Assembly: GCF_943737005.1 (NCBI RefSeq)
Contig: NZ_CALSFU010000015.1
Span: 88,212 to 152,211 of the forward strand
Length of the DNA stretch: 64,000 nt
From: Achromobacter sp. Marseille-Q4962
GTDB lineage: Bacteria; Pseudomonadota; Gammaproteobacteria; Burkholderiales; Burkholderiaceae_B
Direction: 5' to 3'
Both the position numbers and the translations under genes were made by a program. Under the pieces are notes generated by a model. That model ran no database searches and was not told the origin of the DNA. It was given only the letters and a program-made list of their open reading frames with translations. The number at the start of each line of letters is the position of its first letter. Within the stretch, counting starts at the first letter, position 1. This document shows positions 25,994-33,925 of the stretch, piece after piece.

Positions 25994-26094
25994 GCGCCCT
26001 ATCCGGAGAACGGCCGCCCGGCGAAAGACCGCGGGGCGGGCGGCGGACGCACGCGTCCGCCCGGTGATTGTAGTGGAGGCCCGGCGGACGGCGT

Positions 26095-27243
26095 TCAGTA
26101 GCGGTGCGACACCCCCATTCCCGCCCTCGCGGTGCGGGAGCCGCCCGGGTCGAACTGGTTGTCCAACGTGTAATTGCGCGCGTAGCCGGCAAAGCCGTAG
26201 AGCGTCGTGCGCCGGGACAGGTCGTAGGTATAGCCCAGCGTCACGACCTGCGCCTTGCGCGCCGTCATGCCGCCGCGCCATTCCCAGTCGGGGCGGGCGA
26301 TCGAGCCCTGGATGAGCACGGTTCCGGCGCCCAGGGGCAGGCTGGCGCCCAGCAGGTACGCGTCGGCGCGGCCGCCCCGCGCGAAGGCGGCCGGCCCCAG
26401 GCCGAGGCCCAGCCCGTCGGGGTCGCCGCCGTCCAGTCCCACATAGCCATTGCGCTGGCGCGTCCAGGCCGCGAACAGCCTCACCCATTCGATGTCGTAC
26501 GAAACGCCGAACTGCGCCGCCTGGGGCCGGCCGACGCCGGCCGGCGCATCGGCCAGCCGCAGGCGTTCCCAGGTGGCCACCGCCAGCAGCGGCCCGCTTT
26601 CATACTTGAGGCCCGCGCTCAGGGCGCGATCGTTGTCGCGCGTGGCGTAGCGGCCCTGGTCGCCGGCATCGAACGCATAGCCCGCCCCCGCCTGCCAGCC
26701 TCCCCACACGGGCGTGAGGTAATTGAGCATGTTGCTGAACTGATAGTTGTCGGCGGCCTTGAAGGTGGCGCCCATGCCCATGTCCTTCCAGGAAGCGATC
26801 TCGAGCGCGCTGGCGAAATCCCGCCCCACGGTGTATTGCCGGCCCAGGCGCAGTTCGCCCAGGTCCGCGCGGCCCAGGCCCACCCAGGCCTGGTAGTTGA
26901 AAAGGCGGGTGTCGTCGGCGGCGCCCGACGATGGATCGAAGCCGCTTTCGAGCCGGAAACCGGCGCGCCAACCGGCCCCCAGGGACTCGGCCCCGGCCAG
27001 GCCCCACAGCGAATCGGCCAGGCCCCCGTCAAGCAGGCGCACACTGCCGCCCTGCCCCGACTGGCGCGTGGCGGCCACGCCCGCGTCGACCACGCCGTAG
27101 AAGTCCAGTTGGGGCGCGGCCGCGCCGGGCCGGGCCGAAGCCAGCGCGGCCGCCACGGCGGCGCAGCGCAGGGCCTTGATGGCGCGCCGCGACGCCGGCG
27201 CAGGGCGCGCCTTGCCCGGAAAACGGCGCTCATTGCCAGCCAT
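26095..27243 (-). CDS. Gram-negative porin
   Basis: 382-residue outer-membrane trimeric porin of the beta-proteobacterial type. The N-terminus is long and basic before a short hydrophobic stretch (KALRCAAVAAALASARPGAAA). The mature protein begins QLDFYGVVDAGVAAT and shows alternating strands such as GWRAGFRLESGFDPSSG, LGELRLGRQYTVGRDF and TLGYTYDLSRRTTLYGFAGY, ending GMGVSHRY with the C-terminal aromatic needed for BAM. Its ATG overlaps the 3' end of mgtA by 14 bp, so it may be expressed from the same transcript. Confidence 0.92.
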   Translation of the reverse strand: MAGNERRFPGKARPAPASRRAIKALRCAAVAAALASARPGAAAPQLDFYGVVDAGVAATRQSGQGGSVRLLDGGLADSLWGLAGAESLGAGWRAGFRLESGFDPSSGAADDTRLFNYQAWVGLGRADLGELRLGRQYTVGRDFASALEIASWKDMGMGATFKAADNYQFSNMLNYLTPVWGGWQAGAGYAFDAGDQGRYATRDNDRALSAGLKYESGPLLAVATWERLRLADAPAGVGRPQAAQFGVSYDIEWVRLFAAWTRQRNGYVGLDGGDPDGLGLGLGPAAFARGGRADAYLLGASLPLGAGTVLIQGSIARPDWEWRGGMTARKAQVVTLGYTYDLSRRTTLYGFAGYARNYTLDNQFDPGGSRTARAGMGVSHRY

Positions 27244-30001
27244 AGCGGCGCACCCAGATGTGCTTGAGTCCCTGCGTGAGCGCGCAATAGCCGAGCAGGA
27301 TGGCGACGAGCCAAGGGAAGTAGCTCCAGGGCAACGCCTGCAGGTGGAAATACTCCGCCAGCGGCGAGAACGGCAGCGCCAGCCCCAGCGCGACCACCAT
27401 CAGCGTCATGAGCATCAACGGCCAGGCGGCGCAGCTCTGCACGAAGGGAATGCGGCGCGTGCGGATCATGTGCACGATCAGCGTCTGCGACAGCAGGCCC
27501 TCCACGAACCAGCCCGACTGGAAGAGCGTCTGGTGCCCGGGCGTGTTGGCCTGGAAGACGAACCACATGAGCGCATAGGTGGCAATATCGAACACGGAGC
27601 TGATCGGCCCGAAGAACATCATGAACCGGCCCAGCCCCTCGGGATCCCATTTCTGGGGCCGCGCCAGCAGTTCTTCATCGACGTTGTCGAAGGGAATCGC
27701 GGTCTGCGAGATGTCGTACATGAGGTTCTGCACCAGCAGGTGGATCGGCAGCATGGGCAGGAAGGGCAGGAACGCGCTGGCGACCAGCACCGAAAAGACG
27801 TTGCCGAAGTTGGAACTGGCCGTCATTTTCAGGTACTTGAGCATGTTGCAGAAGGTCTTGCGGCCCTCAATCACGCCATCTTCCAGCACTATCAGACTCT
27901 TTTCCAGCAGAATGATGTCGGCGGCCTCCTTGGAGATGTCCACAGCCGAATCCACCGAAATGCCTACGTCGGCGGCGCGCAGCGCGGGCGCGTCGTTGAT
28001 GCCGTCCCCCATGAAGCCGACGGTGTTGCCCTGCCCGCGCAGCGCGCGCACGATGCGCTCCTTGTGGGCAGGGGTCAACCGGGCGAACAGGTTGGCCTGG
28101 CGCACCGCGGCCGCCAGCCGGCCGTCGTCCATGCCGTCGATGTCGGCGCCCACATAGACGCTGCTCACCTCGAAACCCACTTCGCGGCACACTTTGCGCG
28201 CGACCAGCTCCACGTCGCCCGTCAGCACCTTGACGTCGATGCCGGACGCCTTCATGGCGGCCAGCGCCGGGGCGGTGGATTCCTTGGGCGGATCGAGGAA
28301 GGCGATGTAGCCCACCAGCAGCAGGTCGGATTCGTCGGCCACGCCATAGGCCTCGCGCGCCGGGGGCATCTGCTTCACGCCCACGGCGATGACGCGCAGG
28401 CCGTCTCGATTCAGCTTCGCCGCGACGCGGCGGATGTCCTCGCGGCGCTCGTCGGTGAGCGGAAGCGCCTCGCCGCCCGCGCGCAGGCGGGTGCAAGCGG
28501 ACAACACCTCCTCCAGCGCACCCTTGCAGATCAGTTCGTGGTGGTCGCGCCCGTGCTCGGTTTCGTTCACGACCACGGACATGCGGCGCCGCGAGAAATC
28601 GAACGGGATCTCGTCCACCTTGCGGTATCTGCCGGCCAGGTCCAGGCTGCGCTCGACCTCGGCGTGCTGCAGCACCGCCACATCCAGCAGGCTCTTCAGC
28701 CCGGTCTGGTAGTAGCTGTTGAGGTACGCATAGGCGAGCACGTCGTCGCAGGTTTCGCCGTAGACGTCGGTATGCCGCTCGAGCACGATGCGGTCCTGGG
28801 TCAGGGTGCCGGTCTTGTCGGTGCAAAGCACGTTCATCGCGCCCAGGTTCTGGATGGCGTCCAGGCGCTTGACCACCACCTTGCGGCGCGCCATGCGCAC
28901 CGCGCCCTTGGCCAGCGTGGCGGTGACGATCATGGGCAGCATCTCGGGCGTGAGCCCCACGGCGATCGCCAGCGCGAACAGCACAGCCTCCAGCCAGTCG
29001 CCCTTGGTGAAACCATTGATGAGCATGACGATGGGCGCCATGATCAGCATGAACCGGATCAGCACCCAGCTCACGCGGTTGATGCCTTGCTCGAATTGCG
29101 TGGGCGCCCGCGACGACTGGGCGAGCCGCGAAGCCAGGCCGCCGAAATAGGTGCGGCCGCCGGTGCCGACCACCATGGCCACGCCCGAACCGCTGACCAC
29201 GTTGGTGCCCATGAACGCCATGTTTTCCAGCTCCAGCGCGCTGGCGGCCTCGCCGTGCACGGCCGCGTGCTTCTCCACGGGCAGGGACTCGCCCGTCAGC
29301 GCGGCCTGCGCCACGAACAGATCCTTGGCGGCCAGGATGCGGCAGTCCGCCGGGATCATGTCTCCGGCCGAAAGCAGCACCACGTCGCCGGGCGCCAGCT
29401 CCGCCAGCGGCAGCTCCCGGCCGCGCGGCGCGCCGCCGCGCCCCGCCCGGCCCTGGCCCGGCGCCTCGTCCCGACGCAGCACCGTCGCCGTGTTCTGGAC
29501 CATGGCCTTCAGGGCCTCGGCCGCGCGATTGGAACGGCGCTCCTGGATGAAGCGCAGCACGGTGGATATCGCCACCATGGACCCGATGATGAACACCGCC
29601 GTCCAGGACTGCTCGCCGGGCCCGGCCGTGTGCACGTCGGTAAGCCAGGACAGCGCGGCCAGCGCCGTCAGCAGCAGGTTGAAGGGATTGCGGTAGGACA
29701 GCCACAGGTGCAGCGGCCAGCCCAGCGGCTTTTCCTGGGCCACCTCGTTGCGGCCATGGCGGGCCAGGGCGGCCTGCGCCTGGGCCTCGGTCAGCCCGTC
29801 GCGGCCGCTTTCGTAGCGCGCATAGAGCGCGGGCAGGTCCAGGCGCGCCAGCGCCAGCATCCGGCGGTTGGCGCGCCGGGCGGCCGCGGCCGACATGGCC
29901 CCGTGGCCGTTGCGCTCAAGGATGGGCGCGCGGCGGAAATGGCCGGCGCCGCGGCGCAGCCGGGCCGCGGCGGAAAAGAAGGATTTCAGGTGTTTGAACA
30001 T
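27230..30001 (-). CDS. mgtA: P-type Mg2+-transporting ATPase (MgtA type)
   Basis: 923-residue P3B-type ATPase of the MgtA/MgtB family that imports Mg2+. Visible parts: a basic N-terminal extension, the actuator LTGESLPVEKH, the membrane motif GLTPEMLPMIV, the phosphorylation site CTDKTGTLTQD (Asp about residue 395) and the hinge FMGDGINDAPALRAADVGISV. About ten membrane helices, including the C-terminal set with LLVQNLMYDISQTAIPFDNVD. The start is ATG 30001 (MFKHLK); the frame stays open about 99 more codons into the 412-bp leader but that part looks non-protein-like. The ACT-type protein lies upstream and the porin overlaps downstream. Confidence 0.95.
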   Translation of the reverse strand: MFKHLKSFFSAAARLRRGAGHFRRAPILERNGHGAMSAAAARRANRRMLALARLDLPALYARYESGRDGLTEAQAQAALARHGRNEVAQEKPLGWPLHLWLSYRNPFNLLLTALAALSWLTDVHTAGPGEQSWTAVFIIGSMVAISTVLRFIQERRSNRAAEALKAMVQNTATVLRRDEAPGQGRAGRGGAPRGRELPLAELAPGDVVLLSAGDMIPADCRILAAKDLFVAQAALTGESLPVEKHAAVHGEAASALELENMAFMGTNVVSGSGVAMVVGTGGRTYFGGLASRLAQSSRAPTQFEQGINRVSWVLIRFMLIMAPIVMLINGFTKGDWLEAVLFALAIAVGLTPEMLPMIVTATLAKGAVRMARRKVVVKRLDAIQNLGAMNVLCTDKTGTLTQDRIVLERHTDVYGETCDDVLAYAYLNSYYQTGLKSLLDVAVLQHAEVERSLDLAGRYRKVDEIPFDFSRRRMSVVVNETEHGRDHHELICKGALEEVLSACTRLRAGGEALPLTDERREDIRRVAAKLNRDGLRVIAVGVKQMPPAREAYGVADESDLLLVGYIAFLDPPKESTAPALAAMKASGIDVKVLTGDVELVARKVCREVGFEVSSVYVGADIDGMDDGRLAAAVRQANLFARLTPAHKERIVRALRGQGNTVGFMGDGINDAPALRAADVGISVDSAVDISKEAADIILLEKSLIVLEDGVIEGRKTFCNMLKYLKMTASSNFGNVFSVLVASAFLPFLPMLPIHLLVQNLMYDISQTAIPFDNVDEELLARPQKWDPEGLGRFMMFFGPISSVFDIATYALMWFVFQANTPGHQTLFQSGWFVEGLLSQTLIVHMIRTRRIPFVQSCAAWPLMLMTLMVVALGLALPFSPLAEYFHLQALPWSYFPWLVAILLGYCALTQGLKHIWVRRYGWQ

Positions 30002-30413
30002 CGGAGTGCTCCGCTTGTCATTGGTGTTCTGGGAGACACTGACGGCCAGGCGCGGGCGAGCGCGGGCCGAACGCCGCCGCGGCCCTCGTGCGGGGGGCCG
30101 TGATCCGTCGCGTACGGGCGTGCGCAGGCGCCGGCGCAATGCAGCCGGTGTCCGGGTCGCGTCAAGGTCGCGCCGGGTGCGGAAACGGAAGGGGGAGCGG
30201 GGAGAGATGCCGGGACCGGCGCGCGGGGCGGCCAGCCGGATGCTCAGGCTGCGAATTCCGTACGGACCGGGATGACTATCCGGCCGGTCGGCTCGCAAGG
30301 AGAAGACGGGTCAGACAGCCACGCCGGGACCGCGCACTGGGCGCAATCGAGGGTCAGGGTCTAAGGCACTGGGCATGGTCTCGCTCCAGGAAGAAAAAAC
30401 GAAAGCGCGGGGC
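30002..30413 (-). other. Long leader between the ACT-type gene and mgtA
   Basis: 412 bp with no recognised gene. On the minus strand the mgtA frame is open through about 99 upstream codons rich in Pro, Arg and Ser, beginning near 30298. Mg2+ transporter leaders in Enterobacteria hold Pro-rich leader peptides and regulatory RNA, so this stretch deserves inspection; no specific motif was recognised. GC-rich sequence keeps frames open by chance. Confidence 0.5.
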
Positions 30414-30773
30414 TCAGGCCGCAGTGCGCGCGCCGCCGGCCATGCCTGCCGCCGCGCCGGCCCCGAAGCGCACGTGGCGCACGGCGGGATTGGCGCTGAG
30501 GCGGCGCGCCTGCGACATCAGTTCGCCGCGCAGCTCGGGCGGGCAGTTCACGGTAATGCAGGCCGAGGCCAGCTCGGTGTCGCGGCCGGTGTCGACCTGT
30601 ACCCGGGCCACGTCGAGGCCCGCGGCGCTGAAATCGAGACAGATCTGCTTGCGCAGCGCGCCGATTTCGTCACGCGGGCAGACGACGGTCAGGCGAGAGG
30701 TGCCGCGACGGCGGCCTTGGGCGGCGTGGCGGTCCACGCCGGCGCGGCGCAGGAACAAATCAAAAAAACGCAT
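30414..30773 (-). CDS. Small ACT-type protein resembling the MgtC C-terminal domain
   Basis: 119-residue soluble protein. The core reads SRLTVVCPRDEIGALRKQI, then FSAAGLDVARVQVDTGRD and ACITVNCPPELRGELMSQARRL, then ANPAVRHVRFGAG. This is a beta-alpha-beta-beta-alpha-beta ACT-like fold as in the cytoplasmic C-terminal domain of MgtC/SapB proteins, without any membrane part. The ATG at 30773 has a perfect GGAGGT 6 nt upstream, clearly the start. It lies 412 bp upstream of mgtA on the same strand, and its promoter region (31125-31164) carries two direct repeats. It may regulate or partner MgtA; inference from position. Confidence 0.75.
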   Translation of the reverse strand: MRFFDLFLRRAGVDRHAAQGRRRGTSRLTVVCPRDEIGALRKQICLDFSAAGLDVARVQVDTGRDTELASACITVNCPPELRGELMSQARRLSANPAVRHVRFGAGAAAGMAGGARTAA

Positions 30774-31124
30774 AGCGACCTCCATTGCGAAAACGGGAAG
30801 CGAAATCGCGGTCATCCGCGCGCGCAACGGCCGCGCTTGCGCACGGGGCGCGCAAGCGGGCGCGGACGCTGCAACGAGCGGCGGTTCTGGCGTTAAGGCG
30901 TTGGGGAGTATCCCGTCAAGCCGCGGGGCTTGCGCTCAGGGGCCGGCGAGCGGAAGCTCGCGATTCGGACCTGGCTTGGGTGGGATGCGCCGCAACCTGC
31001 ATGACAGGATGCGGCAGAGGGCGTTCTGCGTGGATCCTGTCAGGCAGCGATGTCGATGCAAGATCGACTACTGTCGCCGGAATCGGTATTCACGAAAACT
31101 GCTCCTGGGATTGAAAACGGATAA

Positions 31125-31153
31125 ATTTTACGCGGGTTTGCCCGTACGGACAA
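31125..31153 (-). promoter_or_regulatory. Promoter for the ACT-type gene/mgtA (TTGTCC-17-TAAAAT)
   Basis: On the minus strand TTGTCC (31153-31148) is 17 nt from TAAAAT (31130-31125). The start would be near 31118. Two copies of GGGTTTGCCCG lie at and just upstream of the -35 box. Confidence 0.6.
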
Positions 31154-31164
31154 GGGTTTGCCCG
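31134..31164. repeat. Two 11-bp direct repeats around a promoter
   Basis: GGGTTTGCCCG occurs at 31134-31144 and 31154-31164, 20 bp apart (two helical turns), one within the promoter spacer and one just upstream of the -35. Each copy is itself an inverted repeat (GGG/CCC with a central TTTG). The spacing suits a regulator dimer pair. Confidence 0.65.
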
Positions 31165-31196
31165 AACAACCCGCGCAATCGCCGGCACCGCGCCGC

Positions 31197-32240
31197 TCAG
31201 GCGTGGAAATGCCACCCGAGGTAGACGGCGAACAGCGCGTAGAAGCCGCCGGCCGCCGACAGGGCCGGCACGCTCATGCCGGCGCGGCGGAAGCGCAGCC
31301 ACAGCATGCCGATGGAAAACATGGTGACGAAACCCGCCGTCAGCAGCGGGCCGTCCAGCAGCCATGGGGTCAGGAAAATGCCCAGGGCGCTGGGAATGGT
31401 GGCCTGGATCATCATGGCGCCCGAAATATTGGCCAACGCCAGCCGCTCCTTGCCCTGGCGCACCCAGATGAGCGCGTTCATGATTTCCGGCAGCTCGGTG
31501 GCGACGGGCGCCAGCAGCAGCGCCGCGACGTGCGGCGAGGCTCCCATGGCCACGCCGAGCAGCTCGATCTGGTTCACGAACACCCGCGAGGCGCCTGCGA
31601 TGACGAGCAGGGCGAGCACGGTCTGGGTCACCGCCCAGCCCATGCTGGGGTCTTCGTCGCGCGGGCGCAGCTTGAGGGGTTCGAGGTCTTCGCAGTCCAG
31701 GCATTCGTCGTCGCGGCTCAGCTCGCGCTTGACGTAGAGCGCGTAGGTGCCCAGGAACAGCAGCCCCAGCCACGGCTTCCAGGCAAAGGCCAGCAGCCCC
31801 AGGCCCACCTTGGCCACGAAAATGCCCATGAACCATGCCTGATCGCGGGCCAGGCGCTGCTGGTCCGCGTTGATACAGGGCACGCCCGCCGCCTGCCCGT
31901 TGCGGCGGCGCCACAGGGCCAGCCCCACCACGGCGTAGGCCAGGGTCGCCAGCACCAGCGGGCCGCCCATGGCGGCGCCCACGCCGATGTCTTTTTGCTC
32001 CGGGGAAGTGCCGAACACCACGGCCATGAAAGTCACTGCGCTTTCGGGCAGCGCGGTGCCGAAGGCCGCCAGCACGGTGCCGGTGGCGGTGGCGCCCAGC
32101 TGGAAGCGGTGGCCGACCCATTCCACGCCGTTGACGAAGAACTCGCAGGCGAAATAGATGACGGCGGCGGACAGGAAAAACAGGAAGAGCGTGAGCAGCA
32201 TATAGGCGAGCCGGACGAGCAGATACCCATGGCGCGACAT
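31197..32240 (-). CDS. CaCA-family sodium/calcium-type cation antiporter
   Basis: 347-residue inner-membrane antiporter with two homologous halves. The alpha repeats are VLAAFGTALPESAVTFMAV and ALLLAPVATELPEIMNALI, each with the conserved acidic residue. An acidic loop (SRDDECLDCEDLEPLK) joins the halves. I use ATG 32240, about 100 nt after a probable yybP-ykoY riboswitch; ATGs at 32300 and 32339 are possible, and none has a clear ribosome site. The riboswitch class senses Mn2+, so the exported ion may be Mn2+ as well as or instead of Ca2+. Inference from leader and family. Confidence 0.9.
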   Translation of the reverse strand: MSRHGYLLVRLAYMLLTLFLFFLSAAVIYFACEFFVNGVEWVGHRFQLGATATGTVLAAFGTALPESAVTFMAVVFGTSPEQKDIGVGAAMGGPLVLATLAYAVVGLALWRRRNGQAAGVPCINADQQRLARDQAWFMGIFVAKVGLGLLAFAWKPWLGLLFLGTYALYVKRELSRDDECLDCEDLEPLKLRPRDEDPSMGWAVTQTVLALLVIAGASRVFVNQIELLGVAMGASPHVAALLLAPVATELPEIMNALIWVRQGKERLALANISGAMMIQATIPSALGIFLTPWLLDGPLLTAGFVTMFSIGMLWLRFRRAGMSVPALSAAGGFYALFAVYLGWHFHA

Positions 32241-32342
32241 CGCGGCTCGCCCGGCCAGGGTGAACGCGATGCGGCCAAAGGTCTCGCCGGGCTGCTCCAT
32301 GCGCGGGCATGCCGCCTGCATGAATGCCGTCCGCGCCATGGG

Positions 32343-32430
32343 ATCCAGGCTCTTGCTGCGCAAGGCCGAACCGCCAAGTCTGTTGACGCGGACTCCTTTG
32401 GGGGCAAAGGATGGCTACTCCCCAATGACA
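32343..32430 (-). ncRNA. yybP-ykoY-type (Mn2+) riboswitch leader
   Basis: Read on the minus strand the leader contains, in order, GGGGAGTAGCC (32423-32413), a hairpin with CCTTTG...CAAAGG, CGTCAACA (32388-32381), another short hairpin, and GCAAGA (32356-32351). The order, spacing (about 24 and 24 nt) and near-exact loops match the yybP-ykoY class as seen before alx and mntP in E. coli. The last loop reads GCAAGAG rather than GCAAGACC, and the P1 helix is not well formed by eye. It begins right after a promoter and precedes the cation antiporter gene. Confidence 0.78.
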
Positions 32431-32438
32431 GAGGCGCG

Positions 32439-32466
32439 ATTGTAGCAGCTTGAAAGCGCGTGTCCA
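32439..32466 (-). promoter_or_regulatory. Promoter of the riboswitch/antiporter transcript
   Basis: On the minus strand TGGACA (32466-32461) is 16 nt from TACAAT (32444-32439), both one base off consensus. The start would fall near 32432, immediately before the riboswitch. Confidence 0.65.
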
Positions 32467-32565
32467 GGTTTGCGCCGCGCCTCCGGCCCGGGCCGCGGCC
32501 GCCCTGCCGCGAGGCGATGACGGGTAAAGTAGTAGCGTCTCCCGCCACCTTCCGCGTGCCCGCCC

Positions 32566-33903
32566 ATGAGCCTGCCTCCCTCCGACATCGCTCCCTTCGT
32601 CTCGCGCCGCCAGCGGCTCATGGCGCGCATGCGCGCCGAGGGCGGCGGCATCGCCATCCTGCCAACGGCGCCGGAAGCGTTCCGCAACCGCGACGCGGAG
32701 TATCCGTACCGGCACGACAGCGACTTCTTCTACCTCTCCGGATTCACGGAACCGCAGGCGTGGCTGGTGCTGGTCGCCGGCGCCGAAGACCGGGCGCTGC
32801 TCTTCTGCCGGCCGCGCCATGCCGAGCGCGAAATCTGGGAAGGCCGGCGTTTCGGTCCCGAGGCGGCGGCCGCGCATTTCGGCTTCGACGACGCCTACCC
32901 GGTGGACGCGCTGGACGAAGTGGTGCCGCCCCTGCTGCTCGACCAGCCGGTTCTGTACGGCCCGCTGGCCGAAGACCGCCGCACCGACGGACAAGTGATG
33001 CGCTGGATGGCGCGGGCGCGCGAATCCGCGCGCGGCGGGCGCAAGCCGCCCGAGCGCCTGGCGGACCTGCGGGCCATGCTGGCGGAAATGCGGCTGGTCA
33101 AGGACGCGAGCGAAATCGCGGCCATGCGCAAGGCGGCGAAGATCTCGGCGGGCGCCCATGCGCGCGCCATGCGCGCCGCCCGCCCCGGCATGCGCGAGTA
33201 CGAACTCGAGGCCGAGCTGCTTTACGAATTCCGGCGCCACGGCGCCCAGTCGGTGGCCTACAACAGCATCGTGGCCGCCGGCGCCAACGCCTGCGTGCTG
33301 CACTACCCCGCGGGCGACGCGGTCATGCGCGACGGCGACCTGGTGCTCATCGACGCGGGCTGCGAGGTGGACAGCTACGCCAGCGACATCACGCGGACCT
33401 TCCCCGTCAACGGCCGCTACAGCGGCCCGCAGCGGGCGCTGTACGACCTGACGGTGGCGGCGCAGGAGGCGGCCGTCCGGGCCACCGCGCCCGGCCGCGG
33501 CTTCAACGAGGCGCACGAGGCGGCGGTGCGCGTGCTGGCCCAGGGCATGCTGGACCTGAAACTGCTCAGGGGCTCGCTGGACGGCGTCATCGAATCGGGC
33601 GAGTACAGCCGGTTCTACATGCACCGCACGGGGCACTGGCTCGGCCTGGACGTGCACGACGCGGGCGACTACCGCCTGCCGGGCGCCGGCGCGGACCGGC
33701 CCTGGCGCCCGCTGCAAACCGGCATGATGGTCACGATCGAGCCCGGCATCTACGTGCGGGCGGCCGACGACGTGCCCGAGGCGTACTGGAATATCGGCAT
33801 CCGCACCGAGGACGACGCGCTGGTCACCGACGAGGGCTGCGAGCTCATCACCCGCGGCGTGCCCGTGCATGCCGGCGAAATCGAGGCCCTGATGCGCGAG
33901 TGA
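32566..33903 (+). CDS. pepP: Xaa-Pro aminopeptidase
   Basis: 445-residue cytoplasmic metallopeptidase of family M24B that removes N-terminal residues before Pro. An N-terminal creatinase-type domain (EYPYRHDSDFFYLSGFTEPQAW) precedes the pita-bread catalytic domain. Metal ligands are in VLIDAGCEVDSYASDITRTF, HRTGHWLGLDVHDAG, MMVTIEPGIYV and GIRTEDDALVT. The ATG at 32566 follows a GC-rich region and starts MSLPPSDIAPFVSRRQRL. Upstream of the UbiH-family gene, as the pepP-ubiH pairing in many Proteobacteria, here separated by a TM2 gene. Confidence 0.96.
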   Translation: MSLPPSDIAPFVSRRQRLMARMRAEGGGIAILPTAPEAFRNRDAEYPYRHDSDFFYLSGFTEPQAWLVLVAGAEDRALLFCRPRHAEREIWEGRRFGPEAAAAHFGFDDAYPVDALDEVVPPLLLDQPVLYGPLAEDRRTDGQVMRWMARARESARGGRKPPERLADLRAMLAEMRLVKDASEIAAMRKAAKISAGAHARAMRAARPGMREYELEAELLYEFRRHGAQSVAYNSIVAAGANACVLHYPAGDAVMRDGDLVLIDAGCEVDSYASDITRTFPVNGRYSGPQRALYDLTVAAQEAAVRATAPGRGFNEAHEAAVRVLAQGMLDLKLLRGSLDGVIESGEYSRFYMHRTGHWLGLDVHDAGDYRLPGAGADRPWRPLQTGMMVTIEPGIYVRAADDVPEAYWNIGIRTEDDALVTDEGCELITRGVPVHAGEIEALMRE

Positions 33904-33925
33904 CGCCCGCCCGCAAAAGCGCGGC

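Larger units (their letters stand above)
30774..31196 (-). other. Structured leader and promoter upstream of the ACT-type/mgtA genes
   Basis: 423 bp without a gene. It holds a promoter (31125-31153), flanking direct repeats and, in the predicted about 345-nt leader, several hairpins. One has arms TGACAGGAT/ATCCTGTCA (31002-31042) plus an inner GCAGA/TCTGC stem; another is GCGAGC-GGAA-GCTCGC (30946-30961), a GNRA-type tetraloop when read on the plus strand. The role is unknown. Confidence 0.55.

Noticed and set aside
26104..27267. A 387-codon open frame on the plus strand opposite the porin gene.
   Set aside because: Shadow frame of a GC-rich gene: no family features, while the minus strand encodes a clear porin with signal peptide and C-terminal aromatic residue.
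27176..30103. A 975-codon plus-strand frame opposite mgtA.
   Set aside because: The His/Gln/Arg/Val-rich composition is typical of antisense frames in GC-rich genes; the minus strand carries all P-type ATPase motifs.
30903..30930. A GGGGAGTA then CGTCAAG string on the plus strand, similar to yybP-ykoY loops.
   Set aside because: The two motifs are only 4 bases apart, leaving no room for the P2 stem, and no plus-strand gene follows. The true candidate is at 32343-32430.
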